Part shown: piece by piece, positions 1 to 5,248 of the stretch
How positions within the stretch are numbered: the stretch's first letter is position 1
Layout of the letters: the number at the start of each line of letters is the position of its first letter
DNA from: Spirochaetaceae bacterium
GTDB lineage: Bacteria > Spirochaetota > Spirochaetia > DSM-27196 > PWMO01
Length of the DNA: 5,442 nt
Direction: 5' to 3'
Assembly: GCA_003558175.1 (NCBI GenBank)
Contig: PWMO01000130.1
Span: forward strand, 1 to 5,442
The notes under the pieces: model-generated
What the model saw: the letters and a program-made list of their open reading frames with translations, nothing else
Database searches by the model: none
Told to the model about the DNA's origin: nothing
Position numbers and translations under genes: made by a program

Positions 1-3000
1 CGGTTGCGCTGCGTGCCTCGCGTAGCGCTCTGGTTCTGGATATCCCAGTTGGGCGATATGCGGGCGTTGAACGTGCCGTAGTCGAGCCGCAGCCGGTTCT
101 CGGATACCGTGCGCCGTTCGATTCCGGTCCCTGCTTCAAACGGCACCAGCAGCGAATAGCCGTCAATCCAGGAGCTGAAGTAGTCATCACCGTCGGAGAT
201 GGAGTATCCGCCCGCGGCGTGGATCAACGAGAACTGCGTCTCCAGGTTCGCGGCGCGATCCCAGGTGGTCTCCATGCGGATGCGCCAGGTCTGGTTGATG
301 TTTTCACCGCGCAGGCGTGAGAACGCATCCATTCGCACGATCCCCAGCTCTTCACCGGTCAGCAGCAGGGCGTTGGAACGAAAGAGTGACGGCGAGATAC
401 TGCTGTAGCTGCGGCGATAGCTCTCCAGCAGTACTACCGGGGCGGACTCTGCCGGGATGCGCAGCGCGTGGCCGCCGCTGTAGGTCACGGTCTCGTCGGA
501 GACCGCCATTGAGTAATCGGTGGTGAGCCGTGCTCCGGCCACCGTTGCCTTGACGGTGGATGCCGAGGCAAACAGTCCCGCGGCCGGACCAAACTCGCTG
601 TCGGTGGTGAAGCCGCGGCTGCGAACGCTCATGTCGTGGTCGACTTCCAGATCGCGAACGACATCGGTCCCGCGCACGCGCCAGATGGTGCCGGGCACCT
701 GCCACGCCAGCGCCAGGCGCGAGGTTCCCTCGAGGGAAATGCGGCTGTCGGCCCAGTGGATCTCGTCAATGTAGATGGTGCCGCTCTCGGCATCGCGCAC
801 GCTGAGCTCGATTCGCGTCAGGTCGGCGCCGGCTCTCGGGGCCTCTACCGTGAGCGGTGCCTCCTCCTCGACACCGTCGGAACCGACCAGGCGGATGCGT
901 TGCGCCGGAATGTCGAGCTCGACGCGCCGCCAGCGTCGCGACGGGGTGTCATTGGAGTCGGTGGGGAGGGGCAGCGGGATGCTTCCCTCGAGGCCACGGC
1001 CGTCGGTGCCCGCCTCGTCGGTGATTCTGACGTTGATCGTCGGTTCACCGTTCGACGGACCGCCGTTGCCGGAGTCTGCGGCAGCCAGGTCCTGTACGCG
1101 CAGGTAGAAAACCAGCCGGTCGTACTGCCGGAACGGGACCGCGGTCAGGTAGTCGGAGATGGTCCAGGCGGTGCCGTCGGCTTCCGGCTCAAGGTCACGC
1201 CAGCGGATCTGCAGCACGCGCTGATTGTCGCGCGTGTCGGGGTGAAATACATCGCGTACTTCTGAGAACTCGTCGGTCAACCGGGCAACGCCGGCCGGCG
1301 GCCGGTCGGTCACCTCGCGCACGATCACCCCGCCGGGACCCTCGGTACTCTGCGTCTCGCCGTTGTTGTTGTCGTTATCGTTGGCTGCGGCGCGGGTAGC
1401 CTCGACGGCAAACTGCGTGCCCTGCAGCTTGAACTCGCCAAACAGCAGCCGTCCGGCGACCTCCGACCCGTTGCCGCCGTTGCCGCCGCGGTTGACCACG
1501 ATAATGCGGATGGCGCGCGTCTCCGCCAACCGCCGGCGATCCTCCGCACCGAGGCGGATCTCGGCAGTTTTCCAGCGTTCGAGCGGCAGGTCGTTTCCTG
1601 CGAGCTCAGGGGTCAGCGAGCGCAGCTCGGCGCTGGTGTAGACCAGGCGGGGCACCTCGCGGTCGAGCAGCCCGCTGCCGCTGCCGTCTTCGCTCAAGAC
1701 CAGGGTGCGCCCGGGCGCAACCGTTCCGGCGCGCAGCGTGAACGCTTCGGCCTCTCCCTGCCGGTGGGTGAACGGGAAGGTGGGCACCAGCGGGCTCGAC
1801 CCCTCGTCCAGCACGCCGTCGCCGTCGAGATCCTCGTCTACCGCACCGATCTGCAGGTAGACATCGATGTCGTCGTTGGCCAGATCGAGTGCGCGCCAGC
1901 GGAAGGTGATGCCGGTAGCGCTTGAGAAGTCGCGCCTGCCGCCGGGAACCCGCAGCTGCGCGCCGACCCACTGCTGGTCCTCTTCGGTCGAACCGTCCAT
2001 CACGAAGTCCAGCACCATGACGTTGCCGTCGATCCCGTCCTGCTCGGCGCGCGCCGGATACGGCCCGACGCGCGAGCCCGACTCGTAAGGGAAGATCTTT
2101 GCCGCGGGCAGTGACGCGGTGTAATTCTGCAGGCTGCCGCCGCCGAAGGTCCCCTCGGCGTAGAAGTCCTTGTAGAGCAGGCTGCCGCGGTTGGCTTTGC
2201 TGAGGTCGATTGCAGCTGCGTCCGGTGGATCGAGATCGACGGAGGGTGGGGAAGACGGGAACATGGCGAACTCGGCCACGGGTATGGAGACCTCGCGCTG
2301 CTCCATGCCGGCCAGTCGCAGGAATCCGGTGGTGTCGGGGTTGGCGAGCTGCACCGCGCCGTCTATGAACCCCTGGAAGTTCTCCCGCTCCCACGCCAGG
2401 CGGCCGCTCAGAGTGATGGTGCCGGGGTGGTCGGTGGGAGTGATGGAGTAGGTGTTGCCCAGAATGTTCCAGCGGATGCCGAAGGCCAGCTTGAGCTCGA
2501 GCGCGTCGGTCACGCTGATGGTATTGCCGCTGGCAAACAGCAGGTCGCCGCCGGAACCGTCGGAGAGATAGCTGCGGTAGGTGACCTCGATCACGTCGTT
2601 GGGTGCCACCGGGAAGCTGGTAGAAAGCGCGCCGGTGGAGTAGTTGACGCTGAAACTGTTGTCGGGACGGCCGTTGCGCAGTACCGTAACCGAGCCGGGA
2701 ATTGCCCCCGGCCCGATTGAGAGCGTGCTGACCGGACGCAGCGCGCGTGCCAGAATCTGAAAGTCGGTGTAGCCCGGCGCAGCGGTGCGAATCGGGCCGT
2801 ACAGACGCGGGCTGCGACGCGGGAAACCGGCCTGCGGCGTGGCAAACGGGTAGCGGTTGAGGGCGCTGCGCAGGTCTGCCCCCGGGTCGCCCACCACCAG
2901 TTCGGTCAGCGCATCGGACAGCGAGAGCGAGAGCCCGGCCCGATCGCGCTCGCGGAAGCTCTCGCGCAGAATGAAGCCGGTCTCGATATCGGATCCGTTG

Positions 3001-4109
3001 CGCAGGTTGAAGCCCGACACGTCGTAGCGGTTCTGCTGTTCAAACGGCGAGAACTGCCCCGGCTGGTAGAGCAGCAGCGTGCTCTTGCCGCCGACGGTAA
3101 CTTCGAGCTCGCTCAGATCGAGGCCGAAGTAGTGCCCGGCGTCGAATGCAAAATCGCCGCGCGCCTCCGGATTGCTCAGAAAGTCTTCCGGCTGCGAGTC
3201 TTCGGGGTCGTCCGTGGGCTCGCCGATCAGCGCTCCGATACCGAGCCCCGTTTCGCCGACGTGCATGCCGTCCTTCGTATAGAAGACCAGAATCCGGCCG
3301 GTAGCGGGCCGGCGCAGATGGAGGTAGCCCTCGCTCAGCGAGTAGGCCGCCTCGTCGTCAAGGTTGACGCGCTTGTAGAGCCGCCCGTCGTTCCCCTGGA
3401 ACGTTCCGTCGCGGTCCTCGCGGTAGACCTCCAGGTTCTCGATTCCGGCGTCCGGCAGAACGAAGAAGCGTCCGCGCACGTAGCCGGCGGGCTCGAAGCG
3501 GCGCTCGTCGAGCTGGTTCATGCCGATGAACACCACGCGATCGGTTGCCGAAGGCTCGTAGCGCAACAGCAGCTCGTGACGGCTGCTTTCGGTTTCAAAC
3601 TCGGCCGACGCTCCGGGGGAGTTCTCGAGCGCCTCGTCAAACGAGAGGTAGGGGTAGGGCGAGATCGAAAGCCCGGCGTTTCCTACCTTGACCGACTGGA
3701 CAAACTCGCCTTCGCGCCCCTGGTATCCCAGCAGGATGGAGTTGAATGCAAAGTCGTCAATAAAGGTGGTCTCGAAGTAGAAGCGTTCATAAAGCCAGAG
3801 CGAGATGGTAAGATCTACGATGTTGTACAACGGGCGCTGCTGCATCCCCGGAAACAGGTAGGGGAAGGTCACGCGTCTGCCGTCCGGCGGGATGGCGGGA
3901 TGGAACGCCCAGCCGAGGGTGCCTCCAAGGCCGGTGCGCCAGGAGCCGTCGATGAAGAGGTCTACATCGGCGTCGCCGATCTCCGCCGAGAACAGCGACT
4001 CGGGCGCCTCGGGCTCGAGCATCGCCTCGATGTCCGATTGGGCATGGATCAGGGCGGCACCGAGGAAGAACCACGCAGCGACAGGCAGCAGAACTGAAGA
4101 CAACCGCAT
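1..4109 (-). CDS. SprA-like giant exported outer-membrane/cell-surface protein, N-terminal 1369 codons (3' end outside window)
   Basis: One reading frame stays open from the ATG at 4109 to the left edge (1369 codons plus two bases). No upstream in-frame start lies close by. Residues 1-23 form a Sec signal peptide; the mature part is beta-rich, with many alternating hydrophobic/polar stretches and aromatic residues. Several segments resemble SprA/Sov as I remember that family: YQGREGEFVQSVKVGN (129-144; SprA has a YEGKEDEIIKxIxxGN-like segment), IENLEVYRED (223-232) followed by YSLSEGYLHL (256-265), a GSVTVLRNG...VNYSTGAL segment (472-495), an IFP...RVGPYP segment ending near 685, and YLQIGAVDEDLDGDG (751-765; SprA has a NxGNISED-like stretch). 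SprA is usually about 2300-2500 residues, so roughly 40% would be missing here. In Bacteroidota, SprA is the type IX secretion translocon in the outer membrane; whether this protein exports anything is unknown. The visible part contains no cysteine and only about eleven lysines. Alternative: an unrelated large beta-barrel or adhesin. The open frame is certain; the family call is moderate. Confidence 0.93.
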   Translation of the reverse strand, partial: MRLSSVLLPVAAWFFLGAALIHAQSDIEAMLEPEAPESLFSAEIGDADVDLFIDGSWRTGLGGTLGWAFHPAIPPDGRRVTFPYLFPGMQQRPLYNIVDLTISLWLYERFYFETTFIDDFAFNSILLGYQGREGEFVQSVKVGNAGLSISPYPYLSFDEALENSPGASAEFETESSRHELLLRYEPSATDRVVFIGMNQLDERRFEPAGYVRGRFFVLPDAGIENLEVYREDRDGTFQGNDGRLYKRVNLDDEAAYSLSEGYLHLRRPATGRILVFYTKDGMHVGETGLGIGALIGEPTDDPEDSQPEDFLSNPEARGDFAFDAGHYFGLDLSELEVTVGGKSTLLLYQPGQFSPFEQQNRYDVSGFNLRNGSDIETGFILRESFRERDRAGLSLSLSDALTELVVGDPGADLRSALNRYPFATPQAGFPRRSPRLYGPIRTAAPGYTDFQILARALRPVSTLSIGPGAIPGSVTVLRNGRPDNSFSVNYSTGALSTSFPVAPNDVIEVTYRSYLSDGSGGDLLFASGNTISVTDALELKLAFGIRWNILGNTYSITPTDHPGTITLSGRLAWERENFQGFIDGAVQLANPDTTGFLRLAGMEQREVSIPVAEFAMFPSSPPSVDLDPPDAAAIDLSKANRGSLLYKDFYAEGTFGGGSLQNYTASLPAAKIFPYESGSRVGPYPARAEQDGIDGNVMVLDFVMDGSTEEDQQWVGAQLRVPGGRRDFSSATGITFRWRALDLANDDIDVYLQIGAVDEDLDGDGVLDEGSSPLVPTFPFTHRQGEAEAFTLRAGTVAPGRTLVLSEDGSGSGLLDREVPRLVYTSAELRSLTPELAGNDLPLERWKTAEIRLGAEDRRRLAETRAIRIIVVNRGGNGGNGSEVAGRLLFGEFKLQGTQFAVEATRAAANDNDNNNGETQSTEGPGGVIVREVTDRPPAGVARLTDEFSEVRDVFHPDTRDNQRVLQIRWRDLEPEADGTAWTISDYLTAVPFRQYDRLVFYLRVQDLAAADSGNGGPSNGEPTINVRITDEAGTDGRGLEGSIPLPLPTDSNDTPSRRWRRVELDIPAQRIRLVGSDGVEEEAPLTVEAPRAGADLTRIELSVRDAESGTIYIDEIHWADSRISLEGTSRLALAWQVPGTIWRVRGTDVVRDLEVDHDMSVRSRGFTTDSEFGPAAGLFASASTVKATVAGARLTTDYSMAVSDETVTYSGGHALRIPAESAPVVLLESYRRSYSSISPSLFRSNALLLTGEELGIVRMDAFSRLRGENINQTWRIRMETTWDRAANLETQFSLIHAAGGYSISDGDDYFSSWIDGYSLLVPFEAGTGIERRTVSENRLRLDYGTFNARISPNWDIQNQSATRGTQRN
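735..1220 (-). other. Beta-sandwich-like domain B of the SprA-like protein (residues about 964-1125)
   Basis: The block order resembles domain A: RVLQIRWRDL, then YDRLVFYLRVQDL, TINVRITDEAG, RWRRVELDI, DLTRIELSVRD and finally GTIYIDEIHWAD. The last strand carries D1115 and E1116 next to W1119, a spacing common in carbohydrate-binding-like jelly rolls. Together with domain A it suggests a tandem pair joined by an Asn/Asp/Gly-rich linker. This is a pattern judgement, not an alignment. Confidence 0.4.
1361..1382 (-). repeat. Degenerate GTT/AAC triplet run encoding an Asn/Asp linker
   Basis: The plus strand reads as imperfect GTT/GTC/ATC triplets; in the coding direction these give NDNDNNN (residues 910-916), then Gly-Glu. 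It lies between domains A and B and is probably a flexible linker. The repeat is short and interrupted. Confidence 0.55.
1471..1488 (-). repeat. Two tandem copies of a 9-bp unit (TTGCCGCCG) encoding a GGN repeat
   Basis: Two exact copies of TTGCCGCCG follow each other on the plus strand and encode part of NRGGNGGNGSE in the large protein. The segment lies in the last loop of domain A and looks like a local slippage duplication that kept the frame. Confidence 0.6.
1797..1838 (-). other. EF-hand/dockerin-like Ca2+-binding loop (residues 758-771)
   Basis: Residues 758-771 read DEDLDGDGVLDEGS. Counting from D760, the pattern D-x-D-x-D-G-x-hydrophobic-D matches the calcium loop of EF-hands, dockerins and thrombospondin type 3 repeats. 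Position 12 is Ser rather than the usual Glu/Asp; counting from D758 instead gives E769 at position 12 but a Gly at position 8. Only one copy is visible. Calcium binding is an inference. Confidence 0.5.
4041..4109 (-). other. Signal peptide of the SprA-like protein
   Basis: The first 23 residues have one basic residue (R2), a hydrophobic core of about 17 residues (V6 to I21) and a likely signal peptidase I cut after IHA (A23), just before Q24-S25-D26. There is no lipobox cysteine, so this is not a lipoprotein. The signal peptide supports the ATG at 4109 as the true start. Confidence 0.8.
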
Positions 4110-4118
4110 CGAGTGGCC

Positions 4119-4147
4119 ATTATTCGTCGAATCAGCGGTTATGTAAA
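4119..4147 (-). promoter_or_regulatory. Sigma70-type promoter for the SprA-like gene, with near-leaderless geometry
   Basis: Read on the minus strand, TTTACA (4147-4142) and AATAAT (4124-4119) are separated by exactly 17 bases; each hexamer differs from consensus at one position. Only nine bases separate the -10 box from the ATG at 4109, so transcription would begin about two or three bases before the start codon. No Shine-Dalgarno sequence is visible before the ATG, which fits a leaderless message. An unseen promoter further upstream remains possible. Confidence 0.5.
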
Positions 4148-4217
4148 CGCTGCCGGTTTCCGAAATTTGAAGAGATTGAGCGGGGGAGTGAACCTTTCAT
4201 TCTGTTTACGCCTCCGG
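4142..4217. repeat. Imperfect 15-bp direct repeat in the divergent intergenic region (4142-4156 and 4203-4217)
   Basis: TGTAAACGCTGCCGG and TGTTTACGCCTCCGG match at 11 of 15 positions, and their starts are 61 bp apart. Each copy overlaps the candidate -35 region of one of the two divergent promoters, as operator half-sites might. With 11/15 matches in GC-rich DNA this may be chance. Confidence 0.2.
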
Positions 4218-4230
4218 GGTGCAATATACT
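4202..4230 (+). promoter_or_regulatory. Weak candidate promoter for the voltage-sensor gene
   Basis: A good -10 box, TATACT, lies at 4225-4230, 32 bases before the start codon. The best-spaced -35 (CTGTTT at 4202-4207, 17-base spacer) matches consensus poorly; a TTTACG at 4205-4210 is closer in sequence but leaves only 14 bases. A TG at 4220-4221 is too far upstream for a standard extended -10. Confidence 0.35.
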
Positions 4231-4251
4231 ACAGTGAGCCGTGAAATCACC

Positions 4252-4257
4252 GGGGAG
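4252..4257 (+). promoter_or_regulatory. Ribosome binding site of the voltage-sensor gene
   Basis: GGGGAG ends five bases before the ATG at 4263, a suitable distance for pairing with the 16S rRNA tail. It supports this ATG over the later in-frame ATG at codon 12. Neither of the other two genes has a comparable site. Confidence 0.7.
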
Positions 4258-4262
4258 ACGAT

Positions 4263-5141
4263 ATGAAGAAGAGTGCTGCTGTTTTTTCAGGAATCATGAT
4301 TGCCGCTGTTATCCTGGTGGTCATTCACACCGCCGTTGAAGAACTCGCGATCGTGATGCGGCTGAGCTGGGAGCAACGTATGCTGCTGCTGGCGGTAGGG
4401 CTTGGGCTCGACATTCTCTTCACGCTCGATTTTGTGGTTCGCTCCTACTTCGCGCTGCTGCACCGCAGAATGGGCCGTTACTTCTTCCGCGAGCGCGGCT
4501 GGATGGATTTTCTGGCTTCAATCCCGCTGCTGGTGTTGACCTCCGGCCCCGCTTTTCTGGCCGCCGCCGCCGGCACCGCCACAGTGGCCGGGCTCGGCGG
4601 TGTTGCCAGGGTGATCGAGATTACCAAGGCAATTCGCACCGGGCGCGTGCTCCGCTTGATGCGACTGCACAAGCTTTCGCCGCTGCCGCGCGAACAGGAA
4701 GGGTCTGCTGCGAGCCGCGCCGGCGCACCGGCGGCGATTGCCGCGCTGGCAGTGGTGGCGTTGATTGCGGGACTCCTTCCCATCTGGTTTGAGACCGGCA
4801 GCCTGGAAGAGCGGGTTGAACAGCGGTATGCGACCATTGCGCGCTACGTGGACGAGGGCAACCTGACGCAGCCCGGCGGACGCGATATGCTGGCCTCGCT
4901 GGTGGCAATTGAGTCCGACCTGCTGATCGTGCAGGACGGCGAGCGCCGGGTCTATTCGCGTCACAGCGCCGAGTACTACCAGCGGCAGCTCGGGCCCCAC
5001 GACTACCTCTATCTGGAGTCGGGCGAGGTTGGCGTCTACTTCGATATTCGCGGGATTCACGCCGCCGCGGCGCACGCCAATCTGACCTACCTTGTGATGG
5101 CGCTGGCAATCGCACTGTTTGCCCGCGCGCGCAGGCGATAG
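4263..5141 (+). CDS. Pore-less voltage-sensor-domain membrane protein with an extracytoplasmic domain
   Basis: The 292-residue inner-membrane protein has six likely membrane segments. S1 spans about 5-32. S2 (about 41-66) contains FTLDFVVR (53-60), matching the F-T-x-E/D-x-x-x-R motif of Kv-channel S2, with F53 as the charge-transfer phenylalanine and D56 as the acidic partner. S3 has WMDFLASIP (80-88), matching the conserved D-x-x-A-x-x-P. S4 (116-137) has charges at every third residue: R116, E119, K122, R125, R128, R131, R134, K137. After a short linker come TM5 (about 156-176), an extracytoplasmic stretch of about 95 residues (177-272) and TM6 (about 273-287) ending in RARRR inside. No TVGYG-like filter or pore helix is visible, so ion conduction through a classical K+ pore is unlikely. 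The start has a good GGGGAG site. The gene is divergent from the SprA-like gene and is followed by DUF503 after 107 bp. Automatic annotation would probably say 'ion transporter'; a membrane-potential sensor or regulator seems at least as likely, but its role is unknown. Confidence 0.9.
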   Translation: MKKSAAVFSGIMIAAVILVVIHTAVEELAIVMRLSWEQRMLLLAVGLGLDILFTLDFVVRSYFALLHRRMGRYFFRERGWMDFLASIPLLVLTSGPAFLAAAAGTATVAGLGGVARVIEITKAIRTGRVLRLMRLHKLSPLPREQEGSAASRAGAPAAIAALAVVALIAGLLPIWFETGSLEERVEQRYATIARYVDEGNLTQPGGRDMLASLVAIESDLLIVQDGERRVYSRHSAEYYQRQLGPHDYLYLESGEVGVYFDIRGIHAAAAHANLTYLVMALAIALFARARRR

Positions 5142-5173
5142 GGCGCCACCGCCTCAGCTTGAAACCACGGCCC

Positions 5174-5209
5174 GCTGCCGCGCGGCTCCCGCTCTCACGC
5201 GGCCGCAGC
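5174..5209. other. GC-rich imperfect hairpin in the 107-bp spacer, possible weak terminator
   Basis: GCTGC (5174-5178) can pair with GCAGC (5205-5209), and further interrupted GC pairs extend the stem inward. The arms contain a 10-bp perfect palindrome, GCCGCGCGGC (5177-5186), and an 8-bp one, GCGGCCGC (5199-5206). Only three T residues follow (5211-5213), so it is not a convincing intrinsic terminator for the voltage-sensor gene. Confidence 0.25.
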
Positions 5210-5211
5210 AT

Positions 5212-5240
5212 TTGCGCAAGGTGCGTTGCTGTGGTACGGT
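5212..5240 (+). promoter_or_regulatory. Weak candidate promoter for the DUF503 gene, over a TTGCGCAA palindrome
   Basis: TTGCGC (5212-5217) and TACGGT (5235-5240) are 17 bases apart. Each matches the sigma70 consensus at only three positions, though TACGGT fits the relaxed TAnnnT -10 pattern. The -10 box ends eight bases before the ATG at 5249, so a transcript from here would be almost leaderless. The -35 lies inside the perfect palindrome TTGCGCAA (5212-5219). Confidence 0.25.
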
Positions 5241-5248
5241 AGTGGGCC

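Larger units (their letters stand above)
1419..2024 (-). other. Beta-sandwich-like domain A of the SprA-like protein (residues about 696-897)
   Basis: The segment opens with NVMVLDFVMD and a QWVGAQLRV strand, continues with TGITFRWRALDL and DIDVYLQIG, and closes with RWKTAEIRL, AIRIIVVNRGG and LLFGEFKLQG. The order of strand-like blocks (W-rich strand, polar loop, W-containing strand, a last strand with an acidic residue) recalls galactose-binding-like or carbohydrate-binding jelly rolls. It also corresponds to the SprA region that follows its GPYN motif. The domain call is inferred from strand pattern only. A DxDxDG loop is inserted near residue 760. Confidence 0.4.

Noticed and set aside
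636..1265. A 209-codon plus-strand open frame
   Set aside because: Antisense shadow of the SprA-like gene over domain B; no family features and no start signal.
1606..2394. A 262-codon minus-strand open frame
   Set aside because: Same strand as the SprA-like gene but in another frame; its Arg/Ala/Gly-rich translation is typical of frame-shifted GC-rich coding sequence, while the real frame runs through without a stop.
3132..4097. A 321-codon open frame on the plus strand, antisense to the SprA-like gene
   Set aside because: It lies wholly inside the convincing minus-strand frame, has no recognisable motif or ribosome binding site, and its composition is what the complement of GC-rich codons gives.
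4107..4120. An earlier ATG (4120-4118, minus strand) as the start of the large gene
   Set aside because: It is out of frame with the long open frame and reaches a stop after about two dozen codons; the ATG at 4109 leads directly into a signal peptide.
4518..5075. A 185-codon minus-strand open frame inside the voltage-sensor gene
   Set aside because: Fully antisense to a gene with clear S2-S4 motifs; no start signal.
4791..5078. A K+ channel pore between TM5 and TM6 of the voltage-sensor protein
   Set aside because: No TVGYG/GYG-like filter or short pore helix is present, and the segment is far more polar and longer than a P-loop.
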